A stretch of 64,000 bases of DNA from Mobilicoccus pelagius NBRC 104925. GTDB lineage: Bacteria > Actinomycetota > Actinomycetes > Actinomycetales > Dermatophilaceae. The notes beneath the pieces are model-generated. The model had not been told where the DNA came from, searched no databases, and was given only the letters and a program-made list of their open reading frames with translations. Within the stretch, counting starts at the first letter, position 1. Each line of letters starts with the position of its first letter. This document shows, piece after piece, positions 1 through 7,943 of the stretch. Position numbers and translations under genes: made by a program. Location of the stretch: positions 1 to 64,000 of the forward strand of contig NZ_BAFE01000056.1 in NCBI RefSeq assembly GCF_000247995.1. Reading direction: 5' to 3'.

Positions 1-1113
1 CTCAAGGACGAGGACGTCGCCTCCGTCTTCACCGAGATGGAGCCCGACGACCGCGTGAGCCTGCTCGACGAGCTCCCCGCCTCGGTCGCGACCCGACTCC
101 TGCAGGCGCTGTCCCCCTCCGAACGCGACCTCACCGCGACAGTGCTCGGATACCCGGAGGGGTCGATCGGCCGACGCATGAGCCCCGAGTACGTCACCGC
201 CCATCCGCACCTCACCGCCGAGGAGACCCTCGGGCGGGTCCGTGCGGGACTCGCCGGCGCCGAGACCGTCTACACCCTCCCCGTCGTCGACGACCGGCGG
301 CGGCTCGTCGGCGTCGTCGGCCTCCGCGACCTCATGTCGGCGACGCCCGACCACCTCGTCGCCGACCTCCTCGACGAGCCGCACTCGGCCCGGGCCACCG
401 ACGACGCGGAGACCGCGGCGCGATGGTGCGCCGACCTCCGCCTGCTGGCCCTGCCGGTCGTCGACGACGAGGGGCGTCTCGTCGGGATCCTCACCGTGGA
501 CGACGCCCTGCGGATCCTCGAGGACGCCGAGTCGGAGGACCAGGCCCGCATCGGCGGCTCCGAGCCCCTGCGGCGGCCGTACCTCGCGACGCCGGTGCTC
601 GCCATCGTCCGTTCCCGCGTCGTGTGGCTGCTCGTGCTCGCGGTCGGGGCCACCCTCACCGTGCAGGTGCTCGAGGTGTTCGAGGCCACTCTCGCGCAGA
701 AGGTCACCCTCTCCCTCTTCATCCCCCTGCTCATCGGGACGGGCGGCAACACCGGCAACCAGGCCGCGACCACCGTCACCCGTGCCCTCGCGCTCGGCGA
801 CGTCCGGCCGCGGGACGTCCTCGCCGTCCTCGCCCGCGAGCTGCGCGTCGGGCTCAGCCTCGGCCTCGTCCTCGGCGCGGTCGGGTTCGTCGTCGCAGGC
901 CTCGCCTACGGGGCACCCATCGGCGCGGTCATCGGGCTCACCCTGCTGAGCATCTGCACCCTCGCAGCCACCGTCGGCGGGGTCATGCCGCTCGTCGCGA
1001 AGACCCTCCGCGTGGACCCGGCGGTCTTCTCCAACCCGTTCATCACGACGTTCGTCGACGCGACGGGCCTCCTCGTCTACTTCCTCATCGCCCGCGCCGT
1101 CCTCGGCCTCTGA
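1..1113 (+). CDS. mgtE: Magnesium transporter MgtE, 5' end cut by window
   Basis: This is the 3' part of an MgtE-type magnesium channel, a homodimeric inner-membrane protein whose cytoplasmic N and CBS domains gate Mg2+ entry. The frame is open to the first base, so the start lies outside; about 370 residues remain. They show the tail of the N domain, two CBS domains, and a C-terminal block of about five hydrophobic helices. The pore signature GGNTGNQAATTVTRAL lies after the second helix, and the conserved Asp of the Mg2+ site is in FVDATGLLVYF near the C-terminus. The gene converges on the transglycosylase gene, with a strong hairpin between the two stops. The family assignment is secure; the missing part is only the window cut. 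Confidence 0.95.
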   Translation, partial: LKDEDVASVFTEMEPDDRVSLLDELPASVATRLLQALSPSERDLTATVLGYPEGSIGRRMSPEYVTAHPHLTAEETLGRVRAGLAGAETVYTLPVVDDRRRLVGVVGLRDLMSATPDHLVADLLDEPHSARATDDAETAARWCADLRLLALPVVDDEGRLVGILTVDDALRILEDAESEDQARIGGSEPLRRPYLATPVLAIVRSRVVWLLVLAVGATLTVQVLEVFEATLAQKVTLSLFIPLLIGTGGNTGNQAATTVTRALALGDVRPRDVLAVLARELRVGLSLGLVLGAVGFVVAGLAYGAPIGAVIGLTLLSICTLAATVGGVMPLVAKTLRVDPAVFSNPFITTFVDATGLLVYFLIARAVLGL

Positions 1114-1126
1114 CCGCCACCGACGA

Positions 1127-1165
1127 CACGACGGCCCCCGCCTCGGAAGGGCGAGGGCCGTCGTG
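1127..1165. terminator. Bidirectional hairpin terminator between convergent genes
   Basis: Two 16-base arms (1127-1142 and 1150-1165) pair with a single mismatch around a 7-base loop. The hairpin lies between the stop of mgtE (+) and the stop of the transglycosylase gene (-), so it can serve both. There is no clear U-tract, which is common in high-GC actinobacteria. Confidence 0.75.
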
Positions 1166-1183
1166 GTTGGCGCGCGAAGCGGC

Positions 1184-1849
1184 TCAGTACCAGTTGTGGG
1201 CGCGGGAGTGCGACCACGCCCGGCAGGGGCTGCCGTAGACGTCGTCGATGTAGTCGAGGCCCCACCTGATCTGGGTCGCGGGGTTCGTGCGCCAGTCGGC
1301 ACCGTGCGAGGCCATCTTGCGACCGGGCAGCGCCTGAGGGATGCCGTAGGCGCTCGAGGTGGGGTTGTCCGCCGTGGCCGTCCAGTCGGACTCCTTGGTC
1401 CACAGGGCGTCGAGGCAGGCGAACTGGCGTCCACCCCAGCCTCGGGCGGAGGCGAGGGAACGGGCCACGGCCTTCGGCGAGCGCGCCGCGCGTGCGCTCG
1501 ACCGGGAACTCCGGGCGCCGTGGGCTCGCGCCCCGGCGGCCTTCGCACCCGTCGCAGCGGCGGCGGAGCCCCGCGTCGAGGCGGCGGTCGTCGCCACGGA
1601 GGGGGCGAGGGCGAAGGCGCTGAGCGCGACCCCGGCGAGGGGGTGGCCCGGCATCGTCGCGGTGACGGCGCCGAGGCGGGCCGTCGAGGCCGGCACCGCG
1701 GCGGGCGCGGCACCCTGCGGACGGGCGGAGGTGGTGTCGGCGAGCGCCGGCGGCGCGGCGGCGAACGATCCCGCGGCGAGGAGGGCGACCGCGACGGGCG
1801 CGGCGAGGCGAGCCGAGCGGGAGAAGTGCTGAGACACAGTGGTTTCCAC
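1184..1849 (-). CDS. Secreted transglycosylase-like (aggregation-promoting-factor C-terminal type) protein
   Basis: A 221-residue exported protein that probably cleaves or binds peptidoglycan outside the cell. Residues 1-37 form a signal peptide: basic start, hydrophobic AAPVAVALLAAGSF, Ala-rich cleavage region ending PPALA. An Ala/Ser/Arg-rich spacer follows. The last 85 residues carry the transglycosylase-like domain seen in actinobacterial wall proteins: a Trp-Gly-Gly-Arg-Gln stretch, LWTKESDW with the likely catalytic Glu, SSAYGIPQALPG, and IRWGLDYI near the end. It stops right after the final AHNWY, as such proteins usually do. The GTG at 1849 gives the full frame; a GTG at 1837 preceded by GGAA is an alternative start and leaves the signal peptide intact. 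Substrate and activity are inferred from the family. Confidence 0.85.
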   Translation of the reverse strand: METTVSQHFSRSARLAAPVAVALLAAGSFAAAPPALADTTSARPQGAAPAAVPASTARLGAVTATMPGHPLAGVALSAFALAPSVATTAASTRGSAAAATGAKAAGARAHGARSSRSSARAARSPKAVARSLASARGWGGRQFACLDALWTKESDWTATADNPTSSAYGIPQALPGRKMASHGADWRTNPATQIRWGLDYIDDVYGSPCRAWSHSRAHNWY

Positions 1850-1930
1850 TTCCGATGTCGCAAGGACACCGTTTCTTGACGATTTCGTGACCTCACGATG
1901 ACACGTGGCGGACGCCCGTCCAACCCGTCG

Positions 1931-1944
1931 GGGACGATCGTCCC
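1931..1944. promoter_or_regulatory. Perfect 14-bp palindrome upstream of the transglycosylase gene
   Basis: GGGACGATCGTCCC reads the same on both strands and lies about 80 bases before the start of the secreted transglycosylase gene (minus strand). It could be an operator for a dimeric regulator or a short hairpin in the leader. No regulator gene is nearby, so the role is a guess. Confidence 0.3.
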
Positions 1945-2129
1945 GTCACGCGGTGGATCCCCTTGTCAGCGCGCGTCGAACGCCTGAGACGCCTTGCTCA
2001 CCCGCTGAGACACCCCACCCACCGGACCACCTCTCCGCGCGACTCGACCCCACCTCGCGCCCCTCGGGCCACCTCGCGCACCGGGCCCCGCCGGTGGGCG
2101 GCGGCAGGTCGGGACGGCCGATCGGGTCG

Positions 2130-2358
2130 CCGATCCCTCCAGCAGGTCGGTGACGGGCGCCGCAATGGGGCTCCGTTCGCTGCGCGAGCGTCACGTGCGC
2201 GAACTGCGGGTGCCCCTCGAGGATCTCGACGACCGCGGCGATCCCGTCGTACCGGCCCACGCGGAGGTTGTCGCGCTGGGCGACGTCGTGGGTGCGGGCG
2301 ACGCGGGAGTTCTGCCCGATGCGGGAGAGGGCCGTGAGAAGGACGTTGCGTTCGGTCC
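2130..2358 (-). pseudogene. phoH: 3' remnant of a phoH-family gene
   Basis: Translating the minus strand from about 2358 gives a run ending in [19 protein letters not shown] and FAHVTL, which I recognise as the C-terminal end of PIN-PhoH (PhoH2/YlaK-type) ATPases. After FAHVTL the frame slips by a two-base loss and continues as [16 protein letters not shown], again matching the family end. Only the last 80 or so of about 430 residues are present. The NTPase and PIN domains are missing, and the remnant abuts the stop of the mannosyltransferase gene at 2366. In M. tuberculosis and relatives phoH2 lies close to the same cis-prenyl transferase, so this looks like the stump of the ancestral gene. 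Family recognition is from memory of the motif. Confidence 0.7.
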
Positions 2359-2365
2359 GGGGCTG

Positions 2366-3982
2366 TCAGCCGCGGGAGAGGAGGCCGGCGAGGGTGCGCC
2401 GAACGTCGCCGTCGAACTCCTCGGTGTCCCCGGGCACGACCGCGGCCATCGGCGCGGCGAGTTCGGCCCGGCGGCGCCAGAGGTTGAGGGCGCCCCACGC
2501 GACGGCGGCGATGCCGAGCATGCCGGCGCCGTTGACGACGGAGAGGTCGAGCATCGAGTAGGCGATGAGCCACCCGGCGGCGACGCAGACGGCCGCGACG
2601 AGGCGCCGGTGCGTGGCGGTCGCGCCGAGGAGGACGACGCCCCAGAGCACGTACCAGGGATAGACCGTGGGTCCGCCGAACGTGAAGACGAGCATCGCCG
2701 CGGCCGCGGCGGCGACGGGCCGGCGCGGGGCGAGCACCCACGTGATCCACACGAGTCCGATGAGGACGCCGACCATGCCGACGGCCTGCGTCGCGGGGAC
2801 GACCCCGGCCGTCCACTCACCGGGGACGCCGAGCTGGGTGAGGAGGAACGAGACGCCCGCTGCGAGCATGCTCACTGGTGCGAGGAGGGAGAGCACCGAG
2901 CCGGGGACGCCGAGGTTGGCGATCCATCCCCAGCCGAGTCCGGTGAGGGCCGTGAGGACGGTGAAGGCCGCCAGGGCGACGAGGCCGACCTTGACGGCGA
3001 TGCGGGCGTAGGCGGGTTCGTCGACGCCCGAACGCAGCGCACCCTCCCCCGCGAGACCTCGGGCGTGGCGGTAGGCGAGCCCGGCGACCCCGACGAGTGC
3101 GAGGACGGCGGTCTGCTTGAACCCGGCCCCGGCGGCGACGGCGATCGCGCCGGCTACCCAGCGGCCGTCGGCGGCGAGGAGGAGCCCGACGACGACGAGC
3201 GCGATCATCATCGCGTCGTTGTGCATGCCACCGACGAGGTGCATGAGGACGAGGGGGTTGAGCACGCCGAGCCACACGGCCTGGTCGCGGGAGACGCCCA
3301 TTCGCTGCGCGAGGCGCGGGAGGGCGTAGGCGATGACCCCGAGGGCCACGAGCGCGGGGATCCGCATCGCGATCGCCGCGAGGAGCGCGTGCCCGCCGGT
3401 GAGGTCGACGACGAGCCGCTGGACCTGTAGGGCGAGCGGCCCGTAGGGGGCGGCGGTGTAGAGCCATAGGGGGTCGACCTGGTCGGCGAACGCCCCGGGC
3501 ACGGCGATGGGGCCGGTGCGGTAGGGGTCCATTCCCCGGCTCACGACGAGGCCCTGCGCGGCGTAGCTGTAGGCGTCGCGGCTGAACAACGGCGGGACGC
3601 AGGCGATGGGCAGGCTCCACCACGCCCACGCGGCGACGGGTGCCGTGGGCCGCCCGGGCGCGGGTCGCAGGCGCAGCCACACGTCGAGGAGTCGGAGGAG
3701 ACCGACGAGGAGGAGCGCCGTCGCGGTGAACCGGGCGGGCTCGCTCGTCATGTGCGAGAAGAACGGCCCGTCGTAGAGCGGCGCGTCGGCGGCGACGAAC
3801 GCCGGGGAGAAGGCTCCGAGGGCGATGAGGAGCATCGCGACGAAGCCCTGCCGGACGAGCGGGGCATGCCAGGCGTCGGCGAGATCGGAGCGGGCACCGC
3901 GGAGCGCCGCGAGGACGATCCGGGTCGTCGAGGTGGAGCCTGCCGCGTCGTGCGCGCCGATCCGTTCGTGCGCCGTGGTCAT
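2366..3982 (-). CDS. Polyprenol-phosphomannose-dependent alpha-1,6-mannosyltransferase (MptB-like, GT-C)
   Basis: A 538-residue integral membrane glycosyltransferase with about 12 hydrophobic segments, of the MptA/MptB family that extends mannan cores of lipoglycans using polyprenol-phosphomannose on the outer side of the membrane. The first loop holds RDAYSYAAQG, where an acidic residue is expected for GT-C catalysis, followed by GMDPYRTGP. GMHNDAMM and FTFGGPTVYPWYVLWG further on are also typical. The start is the ATG at 3982, preceded by GAGGGGGG at good spacing; the frame stays open upstream but has no earlier start with a ribosome site. It lies between the cis-prenyl transferase gene and the phoH remnant, a place where related genomes keep intact phoH, so it may be an insertion. 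Confidence 0.8.
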   Translation of the reverse strand: MTTAHERIGAHDAAGSTSTTRIVLAALRGARSDLADAWHAPLVRQGFVAMLLIALGAFSPAFVAADAPLYDGPFFSHMTSEPARFTATALLLVGLLRLLDVWLRLRPAPGRPTAPVAAWAWWSLPIACVPPLFSRDAYSYAAQGLVVSRGMDPYRTGPIAVPGAFADQVDPLWLYTAAPYGPLALQVQRLVVDLTGGHALLAAIAMRIPALVALGVIAYALPRLAQRMGVSRDQAVWLGVLNPLVLMHLVGGMHNDAMMIALVVVGLLLAADGRWVAGAIAVAAGAGFKQTAVLALVGVAGLAYRHARGLAGEGALRSGVDEPAYARIAVKVGLVALAAFTVLTALTGLGWGWIANLGVPGSVLSLLAPVSMLAAGVSFLLTQLGVPGEWTAGVVPATQAVGMVGVLIGLVWITWVLAPRRPVAAAAAAMLVFTFGGPTVYPWYVLWGVVLLGATATHRRLVAAVCVAAGWLIAYSMLDLSVVNGAGMLGIAAVAWGALNLWRRRAELAAPMAAVVPGDTEEFDGDVRRTLAGLLSRG

Positions 3983-4277
3983 CCGCCCCCCTCGCGTGCC
4001 GCCCGCTGGTCTCGAACCGTCGTGTCCCCGATGTCCGCCGCGCGGAGGCCCGTCCGCGGGGGCCGCCCATTGGTGGGCGACGACGAACGTGGCGGAGGTG
4101 GGCAGCGCCGTGACGGCCCCGTCCGACTCATGGGTGACCTCTCCATCATGACAGGTGCGTCTGGGCGTGGGCTGGGAATCGACGCGTCGTCGGACGACCG
4201 ACCGGGACGCCCCGTCGGGCGACGTGGCGATCCGCGGCGGGACCCAGGTCGGGCCGCGGCGGACGCCGGGGCGGACC
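3983..4277 (-). other. Intergenic leader of the mannosyltransferase gene
   Basis: This 295-base gap has no recognised gene. On the minus strand GGAGAGG followed by ATG at 4131 opens a 50-codon frame whose stop overlaps the mannosyltransferase ATG (ATGA). Its Arg/Pro-rich product and mixed third positions look non-coding, so at most it is a translated leader. No phoH sequence could be recognised here. Confidence 0.3.
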
Positions 4278-5039
4278 TCAGGAGCCGAAGCGGCGTTCCC
4301 GCTCGGCGAAGGCGCGAAGGGCGCGGAGGAAGTCGACGCGACGGAAGTCGGGCCAGTACGCCTCGCAGAAGTAGAACTCGCTGTGCGTGCTCTGCCAGAG
4401 GAGGAACCCGCCGATGCGCTGCTCGCCGGAGGTGCGGATGACGAGGTCCGGATCGGGCTGCCCACGCGTGTAGAGGTGTGCGGCGATCGTCTCGACGTCG
4501 AGGGTCTCGATGACGTCCTCGAGGGTACGTCCGGCTGCCGCGGCCTCCTGGAGCATCGCGCGCACCGCATCGGCGATCTCCTGCCGACCGCCGTAGCCGA
4601 CGGCGACGTTGACGACCATGCCCTCGATGTCGGCGGTGCGCTCGGCGGCCGCCTGGAGCTCTGCGCGGATGCCCTTGGGGAGGAGGTCGAGAGCCCCGAC
4701 GGGGTTGACCCGCCAGCGGCGCATGCCGGCGATCTCCCCGACGACGTCGGCGATGATCCGCAGCAGCGGGGCGAGCTCGTCGGGGTCGCGCTTGAGGTTG
4801 TCGGTCGAGAGGAGCCACAGCGTGACGATCTCGATGCCGACCTCCTCGGACCAGCTGAGGAACGGGACGATGTTGTCGGCACCCGCCCGGTGTCCGTCGG
4901 CGGTGGCGGCGCCGTTCTCCCGCGCCCAGCGGCGATTTCCGTCCAGCATGACGGCGACGTGGCGAGGGAGCCGCTCGGGCGGCAGCTGCGCCACGAGCTT
5001 GCGTTCGTATGCCCCGTAGAGCAGGTCACTCACGTCCAC
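4278..5039 (-). CDS. Isoprenyl (cis-prenyl) transferase, Rv1086-like short-chain type
   Basis: A 253-residue soluble cis-prenyl transferase that condenses isopentenyl diphosphate onto an allylic diphosphate for polyprenyl carrier lipids. Family motifs are present in order: HVAVMLDGNRRWARENG with the catalytic Asp, LLSTDNLKRDPDEL, VNVAVGYGGRQEI, and DLVIRTSGEQRIGGFLLWQS near the C-terminus. The opening LLYGAYERKL and the overall length resemble M. tuberculosis Rv1086 (Z-farnesyl diphosphate synthase) more than the longer decaprenyl diphosphate synthase, so the product may be short-chain. The GTG/ATG start at 5039 fits the usual length. Its place near mca and greA matches the mycobacterial order. 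Chain length cannot be decided from sequence alone. Confidence 0.9.
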   Translation of the reverse strand: MDVSDLLYGAYERKLVAQLPPERLPRHVAVMLDGNRRWARENGAATADGHRAGADNIVPFLSWSEEVGIEIVTLWLLSTDNLKRDPDELAPLLRIIADVVGEIAGMRRWRVNPVGALDLLPKGIRAELQAAAERTADIEGMVVNVAVGYGGRQEIADAVRAMLQEAAAAGRTLEDVIETLDVETIAAHLYTRGQPDPDLVIRTSGEQRIGGFLLWQSTHSEFYFCEAYWPDFRRVDFLRALRAFAERERRFGS

Positions 5040-5174
5040 AGCGGCTCCAGTCGGGGAGGGGATACCGGATCAACGGTACCGCCCCGGGCTGGGCGGGAGC
5101 CGTGCCTCGGCCGAGGACGGGCCGAGTGCGTGCCACGCCGGGGCGTGGCCACCACGTGTGCGGCTCCCGAGGCG

Positions 5175-5555
5175 TCAGGCTCGCGGATCCTCGGGCGTAA
5201 CAGGGGATCCCGCCTCGGCGGCCCCGTCGCGAGCGGCCGTGCGGCGCGGCGCGTCGGCCTCGACCGGCATGCGGGCGCCCTCGCCGTAGGCGGTGGCGGG
5301 GCCGTCGGGCGCGAACGTCGGGCGCTTGTCGGGGTCGACCGGGAGGAAGATCCGACGCCGGGACGGGCGCGCGTGCACACCCTCGGCCTCGGCCTCCGCC
5401 GCACGACGCTCGTCCTCGAGCTCCTCGTCGAAGCGCACGTTGCGCAGCCGACCGCTCATGTTGCGCATGAGCAGCCAGAGCACGACGGCGAGGACGAACA
5501 GCGCGAGGAACCCGCCGAGACCGGCCGAGATCGTCTGGTTGATGCCGCCCATCAT
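5175..5555 (-). CDS. Small single-pass membrane protein downstream of mca
   Basis: A 126-residue protein that begins MMGGINQTI, followed by one strong membrane helix (ISAGLGGFLALFVLAVVLWLL, about residues 9-29). A charged, probably cytoplasmic tail rich in Glu, Arg and Pro follows, with a short FLPVDPDKRPTFAPDGP stretch. No catalytic motif is visible. Its ATG overlaps the TGA of mca (ATGA at 5552-5555), so it is translationally coupled to mca. A small membrane protein in this place is also found next to mca in mycobacteria (Rv1083-like position), but the function is unknown. The first ATG (5555) is chosen because of the overlap; the next codon is also ATG. Confidence 0.75.
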   Translation of the reverse strand: MMGGINQTISAGLGGFLALFVLAVVLWLLMRNMSGRLRNVRFDEELEDERRAAEAEAEGVHARPSRRRIFLPVDPDKRPTFAPDGPATAYGEGARMPVEADAPRRTAARDGAAEAGSPVTPEDPRA

Positions 5556-6522
5556 TCCCCCTTCAGGGTCGAAAGGATCTCCTCGTCGACGACGACGTCG
5601 TCGACGACCAATGACGCCTCGCCCGCCACGGCGGAGCGTGACAGGGCGTCCGCCTCCGCTGCGGACCCGAGGCCGGCGAAGAGGTCGGACTCGCCGGCCT
5701 CGTGGGGCACGTATGAGGCCGCGAGCTCGAAGTCCTCGGTCGGCCACACCTCTCGCTCGGTCTCGAGCGGCATGCCGAACCACCACGAGTCGGGGTCGAT
5801 CTGCGTCGCGTGGGCCCGGAGCGCGGCGTCGCGCGTCTCGAAGTGGTCGGCGACGTCGACGCGCGTCGTGACGGTCCGCGACGGACGGTCGGCCCACCGC
5901 TCGAGCCACTCGCCGAACGGGGACTCCGCGCCCCGCTCGGTGAGCGCGGAATGGAACGCCCGGATGCGGTCCACGGCGATCGTCTGGTTGTAGTAGAGCT
6001 TGAGCGGCTGCCACGGCTCCCCCGCGTGAGGGAAGGCCTCCGGGTCGCCCGCCGCACGGAACGCGGCGACGGACACGACGTGGGTCATGATGTGGTCCGG
6101 GTGGGGGTAGCCGCCCTTCTCGTCGTACGTCGTCATGACGTGCGGGCGGAACTCGCGGATCACCCGCACGAGGGCCTCGACCGTGACGTCGACCGGCTCC
6201 AGCGCGAAGCAGCCCGCCGGCAGCGGGGGCCGGGATCGCCCTGCGGCAGACCCGAGTCGACGAACCCGAGCCACGTGTGCTCGACGTCGAGGATCTCCCG
6301 CGCCCGTTCCATCTCCTGTCGGCGGTACCCGGCCAGGTCGCGCAGCACGTCGGGGTGGGTCTCGAACTTGGGGTTGAGGATGTCGCCCCGCTCCCCACCG
6401 GTGCACGAGACGACGTGGACGCGCGCACCCTGGGCGCGGTAGTGCGCCATCGTGGCGGCACCCTTGCTCGACTCGTCGTCGGGATGGGCGTGGACGGCCA
6501 GAAGCCGGAAGGATTCGGTCAC
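5552..6522 (-). pseudogene. mca: Mycothiol S-conjugate amidase, reading frame broken by a 1-base deletion
   Basis: Mca is a zinc-dependent amidase of the LmbE/PIG-L fold. It cleaves mycothiol-toxin conjugates to a mercapturic acid and GlcN-inositol. The N-terminal part from GTG 6522 (GAGGAA site upstream) carries the zinc motif [10 protein letters not shown] and continues to [13 protein letters not shown]. The rest ([30 protein letters not shown] with zinc His, DPDSWWFGMPLE) is in another frame. Joining them needs one extra base in the G-rich run at about 6225-6234. With that base the protein is 323 residues, close to the family length, and both halves keep normal codon bias. So this may be a sequencing error or a very recent mutation. 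Read as given, translation stops near 6160. The stop overlaps the next gene (ATGA). Confidence 0.85.
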
Positions 6523-6638
6523 GGGGTTCCTCGAATGGCAGGGGGCTCCGATGGGGGCACGGTCGTACTCGCCCGTCATTGTGGCACCGCGCACCGAGGA
6601 GGGCTCCGCCGCCCGGGGCCACCGCGTAGCCTGTCGGC

Positions 6639-7016
6639 GTGTCCGCCCTCGCCCGTTACCGCACCCTCCCCCGCTCCCAGCGCATCCTGTGGATCGTCGG
6701 GCCGCTCACGCTCCTGCTCGGCACGGCGCTCGCCATCTGGTTCGGCCTCGCCTCGACCATGGGCAAGCCACTGTGGACGAACGTCGGGTACGACATCCGC
6801 GACGGCCGACACGTCGTCGTGAGCTACCAGCTCACTCGCCCCACGGACCGCACGGTCGTCTGTGCGGTGGAAGCACGCGAGCTCAGCCACGCGATCGTGG
6901 GCCGGGTCGAGGACGTCGTCCCACCCGGCGGGGAACCCCGACTCACGCGTCACATCGAGGTCCGCACCTCCGCCCGGCCCGTCGCCGGCGAGGTCACCCA
7001 GTGCCGCGTGCGCTGA
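6639..7016 (+). CDS. DUF4307 family membrane-anchored protein
   Basis: A 125-residue protein with a basic N-terminus, one membrane helix (about residues 17-37, [20 protein letters not shown]), and an extracytoplasmic beta-rich domain. It matches the DUF4307 pattern: [20 protein letters not shown] followed by a Cys-Ala-Val-Glu-Ala core and a C-terminal TQCRVR. The two Cys residues could form a disulfide. The start is the GTG at 6639. It is divergent from mca and precedes greA, the same neighbours as M. tuberculosis Rv1081c. Function is unknown; the conserved position suggests a link to envelope or thiol physiology, but that is inference. Confidence 0.8.
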   Translation: MSALARYRTLPRSQRILWIVGPLTLLLGTALAIWFGLASTMGKPLWTNVGYDIRDGRHVVVSYQLTRPTDRTVVCAVEARELSHAIVGRVEDVVPPGGEPRLTRHIEVRTSARPVAGEVTQCRVR

Positions 7017-7448
7017 GCACCACGCTGCGCATGACTCCGGGGACGACGGGGACGACGGGGACGACGGCACCGACGACCGCGTCGAGCACGACGAGCACGA
7101 CGAGCACGACGCCGCCGGGAACGGCGGACGGAGCGGCGGAGGTGGTCCACGGCGCCGACCCCCGCGCCTGAGGCCCGTCGAGGCCCCGGCGCGTGGCACC
7201 GGCGCGTGGCCTCCGCGCGTGGCCCCCGCTCGTGGCCCCCGCTCGTGCCCGTGGAGGGGACGGGGACGGGTGTCCCACATCGAATCGCCATGAGGGGCGG
7301 GGCGCTCTATCATGGAGGACTTATCCACGGCCCCCCTGACGGCGGGCCGTTCGATCTACCCGGGGGCTCCGCCCACGCGCCGGTCACGGTTCGTGGACAG
7401 GAGTGCGCATGTGCCGCAGGGAGTCCCACTCGACCAAGGAGCAGTCAC
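7017..7448. other. Low-complexity spacer upstream of greA with short tandem repeats
   Basis: No gene is recognised in these 432 bases. They hold three near-perfect 9-base repeats GACGACGGG (7042-7067), three perfect GAGCACGAC repeats (7084-7110), and a run of degenerate GCGCGTGGC / CCCGCTCGTGGC units (about 7190-7255). TATCAT at 7309-7314 is a possible -10 element for greA, with a leader of about 135 bases. A greA ribosome site AAGGAG ends the region. Confidence 0.4.
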
Positions 7449-7943
7449 GTGTCCGACACCACCGCGCAGGCCAGCTACCTCACGCAGGAGGCACACGACC
7501 GCCTGGAGGCAGAACTCCAGCATCTCTCCACCGATGGGCGTGCCGAGATCAGCAAGCGCATCGAGGCGGCCCGGGACGAGGGCGACCTCCGTGAGAACGG
7601 CGGCTACCATGCCGCCAAGGAGGAGCAGGGCAAGATGGAGGCCCGCATCCGCCAGCTCACGCAGCTGCTGCAGACGGCGATCGTCGGCGAGACCCCGCCC
7701 GACGACGGTGTCGTCGAGCCTGGCATGGTCGTGAGCGTCGACATGTTCGGCGAGGAGTTGACGTTCCTGCTGGGCAGCCGCGAAATCAAGGGCGACGACG
7801 ACGACATCGACGTGTACTCGGAGAAGTCCCCGCTCGGCGAGGCGATCAACGGCCGCAAGGTCGGCGAGGAGGCCTCCTACGCCGCGCCCAACGGCAAGAC
7901 GATCACCGTGACGATCACCGGCGCCAAGCCCTACCGCGTCTGA
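7449..7943 (+). CDS. greA: Transcription elongation factor GreA
   Basis: GreA rescues backtracked RNA polymerase by stimulating transcript cleavage through the secondary channel. The 164-residue protein has the N-terminal coiled coil (about residues 10-75) with the tip motif GDLRENGGYHAAKEEQG, carrying the acidic residues that hold the catalytic Mg2+. The C-terminal FKBP-like domain includes SPLGEAINGRKVGEEASY and ends TITGAKPYRV. The start is GTG 7449, seven bases after AAGGAG; longer upstream frames lack conservation. Its stop overlaps the msrA start (TGATG), so the two are co-translated. Length and motifs are normal for actinobacteria. Confidence 0.95.
   Translation: MSDTTAQASYLTQEAHDRLEAELQHLSTDGRAEISKRIEAARDEGDLRENGGYHAAKEEQGKMEARIRQLTQLLQTAIVGETPPDDGVVEPGMVVSVDMFGEELTFLLGSREIKGDDDDIDVYSEKSPLGEAINGRKVGEEASYAAPNGKTITVTITGAKPYRV

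Noticed and set aside
1850-2100. Possible ydaO-type riboswitch before the secreted transglycosylase
   Set aside because: Such switches precede some actinobacterial wall hydrolase genes, and the region has repeated GTCTCAG units, but I could not find the conserved core in the right order.
3979-4131. 50-codon leader peptide before the mannosyltransferase gene
   Set aside because: Ribosome site and ATGA overlap are attractive, but the peptide is Arg/Pro/Thr-rich and third positions are not biased to G/C. Kept only as a note.
2366-5029. One 887-codon frame covering the mannosyltransferase and upstream sequence
   Set aside because: The part above 3982 is out of frame with the real cis-prenyl transferase gene and has Arg/Ser/Pro-rich noise. 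The ATG at 3982 with its ribosome site is the credible start.
7320-7328. TTATCCACG, close to a DnaA box
   Set aside because: A single site with no dnaA, dnaN or further boxes nearby, so no origin.
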